A DNA stretch of 11,653 nt, taken from positions 1-11,653 of the forward strand of contig JAGFNK010001278.1 in NCBI GenBank assembly GCA_025769875.1, read 5' to 3'. The notes under the pieces are model-generated. The model did no database searches. It saw only the letters and a list, made by a program, of their open reading frames with translations, and was not told the DNA's origin. Position 1 is the first letter of the stretch; each line of letters starts with the position of its first letter. The DNA is from Russula earlei. Lineage: Eukaryota; Basidiomycota; Agaricomycetes; Russulales; Russulaceae. Shown piece by piece: positions 1 to 7,022 of this stretch. Made by a program: the position numbers and the translations under genes.

Positions 1-67
1 TTTCACCTAGCATGGCATCATCCTCTTCATCACACTTCCCATCTTCATACCTGATGGAGGTTCCATC
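1..67. other. Left flank beyond a minus-strand LTR end, unassigned
   Basis: This lies outside the minus-strand LTR end at 68. On the minus strand one frame is open through the whole stretch and reads as an acidic peptide (a run like YEDGKCDEEDDAM), so it may be coding sequence of a host gene or of another element that the LTR landed next to. It is too short to identify. The first bases after the LTR end (GA then TGG on the minus strand) mimic a primer-binding-site position, but do not match the primer-binding site of the main element. Confidence 0.3.
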
Positions 68-170
68 TGTCAAGACTCACTGTTGAACAATCCAGTTCAA
101 GAGTGAGATAAGAGCTCAGAGACGAGTTGACTGAGTTCAAGGACAAAGTTTGCAAAGAGCACAGTCCAAA
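68..170 (-). repeat. 3' end of an LTR, same family as the internal solo LTR
   Basis: Read on the minus strand, the last 34 bases, ending in TCTTGACA, match the end of the solo LTR at 7952-7985 at 33 of 34 positions. Similarity continues more loosely back to the insertion point at 170. The LTR is cut by the main element, and its remaining 5' part is not found on the other side of that element. The terminal TGACA and the family match are seen directly; that it was a 3' LTR is inferred from the minus-strand gag lying upstream of it on that strand. Confidence 0.7.
166..170. repeat. Probable left target-site duplication (CCAAA)
   Basis: CCAAA directly precedes the 5' LTR, and CCAGA directly follows the 3' LTR at 10824-10828. 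Ty3/gypsy integrases make 5-bp duplications, so this fits with one A/G transition. A 4-of-5 match can also arise by chance, and the two flanks belong to different kinds of sequence. Confidence 0.5.
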
Positions 171-434
171 TGTTACGAACCGAGGCCAAGTCCTGGCCGA
201 AGATTGTCCTATTTTACTCAAGAAGAACCTCTCTCACTTTGCATTGCCAACTCCCTTCCATTTTCTGGGCTATTCCCCCTGCGGTACAAGATATTGCTAT
301 TGCAAAGGCACTATAACACGACCAGGCACCAGTTTCCTAATCGGGTAATCATCGCGTGGCAGCCACATGGCCACTCAGCCACCATGGACCCAAAACAGCG
401 GCACAAACTCTCACAAACTGTTGCATAAATCATC

Positions 435-535
435 TGACGTCATCAAGGCTCCAATGACATCATGGCTGACTGAGCGACTCCACAGTGACCTCATAGGCTC
501 ACTAAGCGCTCCACAGTGACATCATAATGATGTCA
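435..535 (+). promoter_or_regulatory. U3 cluster of five CRE/ATF-like octamers
   Basis: Within 101 bp there are TGACGTCA (435-442), TGACATCA (455-462), TGACCTCA (486-493), TGACATCA (517-524) and TGATGTCA (528-535). The last two form a perfect 9-bp inverted repeat around one central A (517-535), unchanged in the 3' LTR at 10340-10358. A CTCCACAGTGA block recurs near 478 and 509. TGACGTCA is the classical binding site of ATF/CREB bZIP factors, which in fungi respond to stress. That the element uses such a factor is inference. In the 3' LTR the first site has become TGATGTCA. Confidence 0.55.
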
Positions 536-671
536 TCGCTCCACAATGATCAGTAATGCGCTCAGTAAGCCTGAAAGTTGACACAAGCAAGTTTATGCCT
601 CTGTAGCCCTATTGGATGGTACCAAAGAGTCTAGAATAGTCCCAGTGCTTTGTAATCGACCCTGTATACTG

Positions 672-678
672 TATATAA
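672..678 (+). promoter_or_regulatory. TATA box of the 5' LTR
   Basis: TATATAA lies within CTGTATATAAGC, and the same motif is at 10495-10501 (3' LTR) and 7709-7715 (solo LTR of another family). A start about 30 bases downstream falls near 703, which coincides with the beginning of the sequence complementary to the primer-binding site and with the beginning of the ATG-free stretch. The start itself is predicted, not shown. Confidence 0.75.
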
Positions 679-703
679 GCCCCAATGAAGCATGGCAGTC
701 GTC

Positions 704-713
704 AGACTGTCCA
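704..713 (+). other. Putative self-primer at the transcript 5' end
   Basis: AGACTGTCCA sits about 32 bases downstream of the start of the TATA box and is the exact reverse complement of 1001-1010. In the Tf1/sushi group the first roughly eleven bases of the mRNA pair with the primer-binding site, are cut off by RNase H and prime minus-strand DNA in place of a tRNA. Pairing stops exactly at the edge of the primer-binding site. The motif is unchanged in the 3' LTR (10527-10536) and also present in the solo LTR (7744-7753). At DNA level it forms the right arm of an imperfect inverted repeat with 694-700. Confidence 0.65.
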
Positions 714-1000
714 TTTGTGATACTCTCCACTTCCTGGGTACTCCCCTGCGACTGCTCAGTCTAAAGCCTTCCCTCGTCTTCAAGGTACTCTTCAACGACC
801 GCCTTGTTTAAAGCCCCTCGCTACACTGGCATCTAGCCTTCGCCTTTGTCTCTTGCAACACCTACCAGTCCCCATCTGGTACCTCCTCGTCGTTTGGCTC
901 GTCCTCCTGTTCAACGCCGCCTTCGCCGCGTACCATCTGTTCCGACCCTTGCCCACCTGCTCCTGAGTCCTTAGTGATCAGCAGTACGTGTCTTGACATC

Positions 1001-1010
1001 TGGACAGTCT
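1001..1010 (+). other. Primer-binding site
   Basis: TGGACAGTCT begins two bases after the LTR end (TTGACA, then TC), the normal place for a Ty3 primer-binding site. It starts with TGG as a tRNA-primed site would, but I do not recognise a tRNA 3' end complementary to it. It is perfectly complementary to 704-713, which favours self-priming. Confidence 0.7.
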
Positions 1011-1029
1011 CTCATCATTCTTGTATTGA

Positions 1030-1969
1030 CCAGCCAACGCTCAAGTGTCTACTCCCAACTCCCCCACTCTTGTCAATACCTCCCTGCGTCTCCCTTCTCC
1101 TCTCCAGCCCACTCCACGCACCGCTCTTCGCATCCTCACTGAAGACGTCGACCCGGTCGACACATCCTCACCCCTCAGCCTCTTGTACTCCCCAACGGCT
1201 CCCCCATCGTCTCCTACCACTGTCCAGCCTATCCCAGACAACTTTGTCCCTGTCGGCACTCCCCCTCCAGCGCAGAACGAGCAACAGCAAGCGGACCGTC
1301 CTCCCTTACCTGAAGGCTTCCTCGACCGTCCCCCCTGCACAGTATTTCGCTTCCATCCGCACCAGTACTTCGTCCTCCCTACCACCAATCGTCGCCAGGA
1401 GCAGTGGCGTCCCCTCCACGACTTGAATCATCAAGACTACCTTGGACGCATCCCTACCTCAGACCAGTTAGCTCGTCGCGCATTCACAGACACCTTCACT
1501 ACCGCCTTTCGTGCACGCATCGTCCACACTTTTGCGGTAGAACCCTCCAACACTGCCCTTGCCACCCAGTACAATCTCACCCCCTTCGGCATCTGCTCCA
1601 ACGTCGGGATATACGCCCCGGACGCTGACTTTCCCCTCGGACGCATCGCATTACATTTTTAACACCTCGTTATTTAGGAAACTACTTACCTTGCCTGCTA
1701 TTTACCGCCCTGCTTACGAGGGCTCGTTTTGCTTATCTATCGTACACGACTTCTTGGACGGACGTCTCGCTTTCGCATACGGCTACTTACACTTCGAGGA
1801 GAACAGTAACCGCGTGTCCCTACGTCACTATTCGACTTATACAGTCGACACCATCCGCTTTAACCCCCAGCTACTTCGCTTTTGCTTTACGCCTCGTATT
1901 CCCCTTAACCCTCTCGAAATAATTGAGAGGTACCAGCTCGAAACCATAGATCTTGCGCACGGTTCTTAA
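1030..1969 (+). CDS. Pre-gag frame A, unknown protein, frameshifted, no ATG
   Basis: It has two parts. The first reads 1030-1662 (about 210 codons after a TGA at 1027-1029) and has a Pro/Ser/Thr-rich N-terminal third, then a globular-looking part with Phe, Tyr and His. The second continues in the next frame from about 1661 to the TAA at 1967-1969 (about 100 codons). They join at TTT-TAA-C, where skipping one T gives a continuous protein of about 310 residues without a single methionine. I recognise no family. The last part (EEN, then VSLRHY and DTIRF) resembles a part of frame C. No ATG exists for it, so translation would need a near-cognate codon such as the GTG at 1045; the start is unknown. 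It could be a relic gene or a specific pre-gag protein. Confidence 0.5.
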
Positions 1970-2059
1970 AAGTAAGAACCACCCTTGTAACGCTTCAATA
2001 AAGATCAAATAAAGATCCTTTTCTTGTTTTAACTAAAGTGCCACGAGAATACGCCTTAG
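1970..2059 (+). promoter_or_regulatory. Spacer with tandem AATAAA signals, possible early polyadenylation site
   Basis: All three + frames contain stops between frames A and B. AATAAAGATC occurs twice in tandem (1997-2006 and 2008-2017), followed by a T-rich run at 2018-2031. An AATAAA hexamer with a downstream U-rich element is the usual make-up of a poly(A) site, so a short transcript carrying only frame A could end here. GTAAGA at 1972 and TTAG at 2056-2059 also give it an intron-like outline. No experimental support can be read from sequence. Confidence 0.3.
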
Positions 2060-2956
2060 AAGAAGTACGAAGAAGAAGACGCTATCACTCGACACATCTT
2101 AAACCTAAATCATTATCGAACTTGGACCTCCGTCGCATTCCCTGTCACCACTTTAACCAACTTACACGACGTACCAGGAGTTGAACCACCTCACGAAGAT
2201 TTCCCCCATCTTATTGTTAAAGAGTTCCTTGAAGTCTTGCCTTTTGGACAACTCTTAAGCCACGACGAACACGCACTATATCTTGAAACCCTTAGTCGAC
2301 TTCTACCTCCAGCACGACAACAACTATTATATTGGCACCTTGCTCAAGCAAAGAACATCCAAGGACAACCAGTTGACTACCAATCCTTACGCGCCAGTGA
2401 ATTAAACCTCTGGACCAGAGTCATTCAACCACGCCACCACATTATTATCCACTCCTTGAGAACAGGATACCGCTTGTTCTACTTAGGTTGGACATACATC
2501 AGCTACTATCGTCTCACTGTCCAGTTCTACCACCTACGCCTCAACAGAATACAAAGGGAAAACCAATCTTACGTCCAACTTGCGGTTGTACCAGGAATAC
2601 ACAACACCTTCGATTGGGAAACTAACTCGTGGTTGTACGACGCAGACTATAATCAACCTTGGGCAATTACCAGCCCAGACGCCTCATATACTGGTCCCCC
2701 TGCATACTATTCTGTCCCAGCAATCCTAGAAGCCTCAAGTCTCGCCCCTCGACCCCTCACACCAATTCAGACCACTGTCCCAACTAGTCAAGAACGTTGG
2801 TCTGCCAGCACAGAAAATACTGAGTCAAATCCGTGGACAGCAAGGTGTAACTGCAAAACAGAGTATTGCACGTGCAACTTTCGACCAGACACACCTCCTA
2901 CTCCTGACGGAATTACCTTGTGGACGCCAGGCGATTACCACCTCCCCATTCGATAA
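2060..2956 (+). CDS. Pre-gag frame B, unknown protein, no methionine
   Basis: This frame is open for 298 codons between a TAG at 2057-2059 and the TAA at 2954-2956, too long to be likely by chance. It starts acidic (KKYEEED), has a His- and aromatic-rich middle near residues 125-175 (RHHIIIHSL, then many Tyr), a Trp-rich part (NSWLYDAD), a Pro/Thr-rich part and a Cys cluster C-x-C-x4-C-x-C encoded at 2846-2875. It has no Met codon. No family is recognised, and there is no signal peptide or clear membrane span. It ends by overlapping frame C in the -1 direction, so B and C may once have been one protein or two overlapping ones. Confidence 0.5.
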   Translation, partial: KKYEEEDAITRHILNLNHYRTWTSVAFPVTTLTNLHDVPGVEPPHEDFPHLIVKEFLEVLPFGQLLSHDEHALYLETLSRLLPPARQQLLYWHLAQAKNIQGQPVDYQSLRASELNLWTRVIQPRHHIIIHSLRTGYRLFYLGWTYISYYRLTVQFYHLRLNRIQRENQSYVQLAVVPGIHNTFDWETNSWLYDADYNQPWAITSPDASYTGPPAYYSVPAILEASSLAPRPLTPIQTTVPTSQERWSASTENTESNPWTARCNCKTEYCTCNFRPDTPPTPDGITLWTPGDYHLPIR

Positions 2957-3540
2957 ATCTGGCTCCTCGACACAGGAGACGCGCGTCATCCCAACGACCC
3001 CCTGAGAGAGAAACAGTTCCCAACGCAAGAGGATTTCTTGTTGAAAGACCATTACCTCCTACCCCTCCTGACGCCTACTTACCCTTGTTTACCAATCGTA
3101 TTCCTACCCCTATTGTACCTACCCAACCCTTCGCATCACCCCTTGTTGAATCCCCTGATAGTGCCGATCTAAGGAGTACTGATTTACACTGCTACCTACC
3201 AGAACAATCCTTCTTAGCATTAAACCTACCTACACGTTCAAGGAGAGAATTAATTGAATTCAAGAATTATTGTACCCAAGCTTGGCATCAACGACTGACA
3301 CACTTTATAGTTTACAAGCACCCCACCAAGGAAATAAGTGACTTTGCCATCTCTCCAGCAGAATTTGAAGGATATCTGTGGAAAACCCGAGTAGTTCTAA
3401 CACAAAGCAGCATTACTGAAGAATACTCCCGAATCCAATTAAGAAAACATCAAGGAAGACCTGATACCATTCGACTAAAGCCAGCCTACACCATTGCATA
3501 TCCTTGGAACAACGGCCATTGGACTATAACAGTCGTCTAG
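2908..3540 (+). CDS. Pre-gag frame C, unknown protein, no methionine
   Basis: Open from just after a TGA at 2905-2907 to the TAG at 3538-3540, 210 codons. The N-terminal third is Pro- and Arg-rich. The C-terminal two thirds look globular (SFLALNLPTRSRRELIEF, later AEFEGYLW and DTIRLKPAY). The stretch from PAEFEG to DTIRLKP resembles PAYEG to DTIRFNP in frame A, pointing to a shared domain. It has no Met codon and no recognised family. It overlaps the end of frame B by 49 bases and ends five bases before the only ATG of the region. Confidence 0.5.
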   Translation, partial: RNYLVDARRLPPPHSINLAPRHRRRASSQRPPERETVPNARGFLVERPLPPTPPDAYLPLFTNRIPTPIVPTQPFASPLVESPDSADLRSTDLHCYLPEQSFLALNLPTRSRRELIEFKNYCTQAWHQRLTHFIVYKHPTKEISDFAISPAEFEGYLWKTRVVLTQSSITEEYSRIQLRKHQGRPDTIRLKPAYTIAYPWNNGHWTITVV

Positions 3541-3544
3541 ATCT

Positions 3545-4252
3545 ATGAGCACTAGGAGGGACATCACTGACGAAGAAGAAAACCTAATCCCACTCCTATT
3601 TGAAAACCTCAGTTACGACACCCAAGATCACTGTTACCGAGGAAAATTTGCAGGCACACCTATTATCAACCACGGAAATCTTTCTGACACTTGGTTATAC
3701 GAAGACGATAACGACGAAGTCACCACCGAACAACTTAAAGCGGCAGCCCCAGGAGCAGAAAACGTTCAAGACTTCAACCCCTATAACTACTCAGGCCTCT
3801 TCCTAGACAGACCAGTCAAGTGGAGCCGTTCTAGAAGACATTGGGTTTACTATAACAATCGAGAAGTCGATTTCTCAGCCAGAAACACCTCAAGAAGTTA
3901 CCGCTATCCTAGGAACTGCTCAGAGCACTCGAAGCACCACTCCAGGACCTTCTACTCGACGCTAATACCCAACAACCTACTCCTCATACAACTAGCAACG
4001 TACCACAAGCAGTCCCTCGAACGCTCACTCCAACTAGAATCCAACTACAAGGTTCAGCCCCACCTATTGTTACAGCTACAACAACTCAGAATCCCACCAT
4101 GTCAAGCAATCCACGCCTTGTCGGAACAGCACCAGAACCCTTTGATGGAAAGGCTGATAACGCAGAAGCCTTTTGGGCAGCTTTGGCCAATTATTATTAC
4201 ATCAATGGCGACTCCTTTACAGATGAAAGCAAGAAAGTTGCCGCTGCACTGA
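3545..4252 (+). CDS. Pre-gag frame D, unknown acidic protein
   Basis: It starts at the first ATG of the predicted transcript. That ATG has T at -3, a weak context, so many ribosomes should pass it and reach gag at 4099. Residues 1 to about 118 look like real protein, with an acidic N-terminus (DEEEN) and motifs TWLYEDDND and HWVYYNN. TWLYEDD recalls SWLYDAD in frame B. After about 3890 the protein-like signal moves to other frames: a Pro/Thr-rich piece in the next frame to about 3955, then a frame running straight into gag. The last 100 residues here, which overlap gag, are probably out of frame. ATG here may itself be a decayed ACG (inference). Confidence 0.4.
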   Translation: MSTRRDITDEEENLIPLLFENLSYDTQDHCYRGKFAGTPIINHGNLSDTWLYEDDNDEVTTEQLKAAAPGAENVQDFNPYNYSGLFLDRPVKWSRSRRHWVYYNNREVDFSARNTSRSYRYPRNCSEHSKHHSRTFYSTLIPNNLLLIQLATYHKQSLERSLQLESNYKVQPHLLLQLQQLRIPPCQAIHALSEQHQNPLMERLITQKPFGQLWPIIITSMATPLQMKARKLPLH

Positions 4253-4945
4253 CCCACTTTAAAGTAGGAACACCCGCCGGAGCGTGGGCTAGAGAACAAA
4301 CCACCAAGGCTATGGCTCGTACCGTAGCAGACTATGGGTCATGGGACGACTTCAAGAAAGCCTTTGCCGATCACTTTATCCCTGCAGAAGCAGAGTTGGC
4401 CTCCGCTAATACCATGCACACCTATTATCAAGGAAAACTACCATTTAATGAATGGTATCAGAAATGGTCACACCACTGCGTCACGAGCTACCACCGATGA
4501 AAGAACAAAGATGTACGCATTTAGGAAGAACATTAACCCGGCCTTACATCAGAAAATATTGGGAATCACACCAACACCAACTACACTTGCAGCCCTTGTC
4601 AAAGCAGCAAGAGAATTCGACAACCTTTTCCACCTATACAACTCCACTGCTTTTCGAGGAGGACGCTCTGTGCGTGCCCGAGGATTAAACACTCAAGGAT
4701 CAGATAATCCATTGGAAATTAACTTGTACCAAGGAGAGCCCAATGAACGACCCTGGGAATCCAGAAGTGAAAGGAAACCCCTCACAGATGCAGAGAAAGA
4801 ATTTCGACGCAAGAACAATCTCTGTTATTACTGTGGAAAGAAGAATCATATGGCGAATCAATGTAGAGCAAAGAAAGCAGCTCAAGGACGCCAACGACAA
4901 GGATCTCGCCCCCAAACAGTCAGAGCTACAACCATTCCAAGATGA
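4099..4945 (+). pseudogene. gag: Gag polyprotein with CCHC zinc knuckle, one frameshift
   Basis: Gag forms the virus-like particle and binds element RNA. The ATG has a strong ACCATG context and is the first strong one of the transcript. Residues 1-130 match the Ty3-type Gag core (PFDGKADNAEAFW near the start, then SWDDFKKAFADHF and LPFNEWYQKW). Near 4478 one extra base shifts the frame, and the core continues in the next frame (TTDERTKMYAFRKNI) to a C-terminal zinc knuckle at 4823-4864, C-x2-C-x4-H-x4-C (CYYCGKKNHMANQC), and a basic tail. The ancestral length would be about 280 residues. The frame leading into the ATG from about 3922 is also open and Pro/Thr/Gln-rich, so an N-terminally extended Gag is possible. 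Its stop (TGA, 4943-4945) overlaps an ATG at 4942. Confidence 0.85.
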
Positions 4946-5059
4946 AAACAGTCGAACCTGCACAAGAAGAACCCGTTCCTGTTGCATTCACTAACGACCT
5001 GGAGAGAGACACTTGCAGACTCGATCCTCCGCCCAAGATCTGCTCCTATGGATTTTTAA

Positions 5060-5863
5060 TTGGACCCCCTTCTGCACCGAGGAGGGACTGCGGTCCAAAT
5101 CAGTACGATACAAAGAGAAATCAATTACCCCAAAGTTTTTACCAAGAATATTCGCTCCCCTTCCATTGCCTTGAAAGTTACCTTAGTAGGGAAGACAAGC
5201 GGCAAAGAAATCGGTGCAAGAGCCCTGCTCGACAGTGGAGCAGAAGGAATGATAATCCATGAACGATTTGCACAAAGACACCACCTGCACCTTCGAACTA
5301 TGATCAAACCCTTGCCAGCACAAAATGTAGACGGAACACAAAATGCCAATGGACTAATACGCTTTAGCACCATCCAAAGACTTCGCATTCAAGCGCACAC
5401 AGGCGCCACTCATGACGAACAAGCAGAATTCCTGGTCACTAACATTGGAGATCACGACATTATCTTAGGAACCGATTGGCTACGACACCACAACCCAGAT
5501 ATTGATTGGGCAAATGATACAATCACACTGAGGAACTGCCCCCGAACTTGCCTTACCACACACCCAAGCATAACCATTGCATCTGCATCTGGAACGCGGA
5601 ATTACCAAATACAAGCGCTTACTTTCCCTGAAGAAGAAGAACCCGAGTTTACGGACATTGCTGCACTAATCTTCCCAGATACTGAAGGACCATTGAACCC
5701 ATGTGTTGACGAACAAATCCACGATGCGTTTAGCCCAATAACAATCAACATAAGAGCCAAATCAACCACAGCTACCAAGCTAGCCAATGCGGAAACACCC
5801 CCTAAGACATTAGACGAACTTATCCCCTGCCCAATTCTTGAAATGGCGAAAGGTTTTCGATGA
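5060..5863 (+). pseudogene. Aspartic protease domain of Pol
   Basis: Retropepsin-type protease that cuts Gag-Pol into mature proteins. The active-site DSGA is encoded at 5231-5242 in the context ALLDSGAEGMIIHERFA, and the conserved C-terminal DIILGTDWLRHHNPDIDW follows. A linker rich in acidic residues leads to the RT. The reading frame is open from a TAA at 5057-5059, but the upstream linker is in the previous frame, so the true N-terminus is fused to it. It ends out of frame with RT by one base at 5824-5827. Confidence 0.85.
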
Positions 5864-7022
5864 ACAAGCTTCTCAACGCCTTCCTGCTCACCAACCATGG
5901 GACCATGCAATCAATCTAAAACCAGGGATCGCCCGACGCGATTCTGGCATTTATCGACTTACTCCCAAGGAACTACAAGCCCTAAAAGAATACTTAGACG
6001 AACATTTGAAAAGAGGCACAATCCGACCATCAAAAGCAGCTATTGCCAGCCCATTCTTCTTTGTAGAAAAGAAAGGAGGAAATCTACGACCAGTGCAAGA
6101 CTACAGAGCCCTGAATACAGCAACTGTCAAAGACGCGTATCCACTACCCTTGATTCCTGAATTAATTGACAAACTCCAAGGAGCCCAATACTTTACCAAG
6201 TTTGACGTACGATGGGGATACAACAATATTCGCCTCAGAGAGGGCGATGAACACCTCGCAGCATTCAAGACACCATTAGGACTCTTCGAACCATTGATAA
6301 TGACATTTGGTCTCTGCAACGCCCCAGCCACTTTCCAACGCTTTATGAACACCATCCTAGCAAAATACATTGCCACTGAACGAGTGGTTGTTTATCTAGA
6401 TGATATACTAATCATGGCGCAAACCTTGAACGAACTAGACGACTGGACACATAAGGTCCTAAAAACACTCCAAGACCACGACTTATACTTGAAACCAGAG
6501 AAATGTGCTTTCCGACAAACCTCTATTAGTTACCTAGGCATCAATATCTCCCAAGGACGAATATCCATGGACCAAGACAAGTTAATAGGCATTACAAAGT
6601 GGCCTACTCCGACCAATGTTACGGAAGTACAAGCATTTCTAGGATTCTGCAACTTCTATCGACGATTTATCCACCAATACTCTCAAATAGCATGGCCCTT
6701 GTTTAACTTAACAAAGAAAGAAAACCCCTTCAAGTGGGAAGACGATGAAGAACAAGCATTTCAGAAACTAATCCAAGCATTCACAACGGCCCCAATCCTC
6801 ATGTTACCTAACCACACGAAACCCTTTCGACTCATCTGCGATGCAAGTGACTTTGCAGTCGGTGCAATCTTGGAACAACCCGATGAATTTAACAGATATC
6901 ACCCAGTAGCCTATTTCTCAAAATCCTTGGACCCCGCACAACGAAATTACATGATCTACGATAAAGAACTCCTTGCTATCGTTTTATCCCCTCTGGCACT
7001 TCTGACACTACCTTGAAGGCGC
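5838..7022 (+). pseudogene. Reverse transcriptase and N-terminal part of RNase H
   Basis: RT copies element RNA into DNA. It opens with QRLPAHQPWDHAI, typical of Ty3 elements, then shows PSKAAIASPFFFVEKKGG, LRPVQDYRALN, the first catalytic Asp in KFDVRWGYN, MTFGLCNAPATFQRFMN and the catalytic YLDD at 6393-6404. RNase H begins near 6830: catalytic Asp at 6840-6842 (LICDASDFAVGAIL) and Glu at 6966-6968 (YDKELLAIV). Shortly after, an extra C near 6988-6991 throws the frame off, a TGA lies at 7003-7005 in the ancestral frame, and the solo LTR cuts the domain at 7022. RT itself looks complete. Confidence 0.92.
7018..7022. repeat. Left target-site duplication of the solo LTR (GGCGC)
   Basis: GGCGC directly precedes TGTCATGAACC and is repeated exactly at 7986-7990 after the LTR end TCTTGACA. 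A perfect 5-bp duplication means a simple, fairly recent insertion into RNase H. Confidence 0.93.

Larger units (their letters stand above)
171..998 (+). repeat. 5' long terminal repeat
   Basis: It starts TGTTACGAACC and ends CAGTACGTGTCTTGACA, and aligns over its whole length with 9994-10823. U3 runs from 171 to about 702 and carries the octamer cluster and TATA box. R and U5 follow and are rich in pyrimidines and free of ATG. Differences from the 3' LTR number roughly fifty (about 6%), so the insertion is not recent. This copy keeps many CpG sites that appear as TpG or CpA in the 3' LTR, including a perfect TGACGTCA at 435-442. Confidence 0.95.
695..3544 (+). other. 2,850-nt ATG-free leader region
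   Basis: Line-by-line reading finds no ATG in any + frame between the ATG at 692-694 (just upstream of the predicted transcript start) and the one at 3545-3547. After that there is none until 4099, the gag start. The complementary triplet CAT occurs about forty times in the same stretch. The interval covers R-U5 and frames A, B and C. It is poor in G and in many places pyrimidine-rich, which would favour an unstructured RNA, but integrase is also G-poor and has 21 ATGs in 1,383 nt. The absence is therefore specific to one strand and one region. Confidence 0.9.

Noticed and set aside
127..428. Small open frames crossing into the 5' LTR U3
   Set aside because: They span the junction between an old LTR and this element; the LTR part recurs in the 3' LTR as non-coding U3.
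1001..1018. tRNA-primed site because it starts with TGG
   Set aside because: I cannot name a tRNA ending in the required complement, and the ten-base match to the transcript start explains it better. A tRNA search could overturn this.
1041..1388. Minus-strand open frame opposite frame A
   Set aside because: Gly/Arg-rich translation is what the Pro/Ser/Thr codons of frame A give when read backwards; no family features.
974..1426. Overlapping Ser/Thr/Leu-rich frame in another phase of frame A
   Set aside because: Low-complexity translation of a pyrimidine-rich stretch, non-ATG start, and no continuation into protein-like sequence downstream.
1972..2059. An 88-base intron (GTAAGA, TTAAC, TTAG) joining frames A and B
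   Set aside because: The frame A stop at 1967-1969 lies before the donor, and splicing does not put the two frames in register without another indel. An intron would also be lost on retrotransposition.
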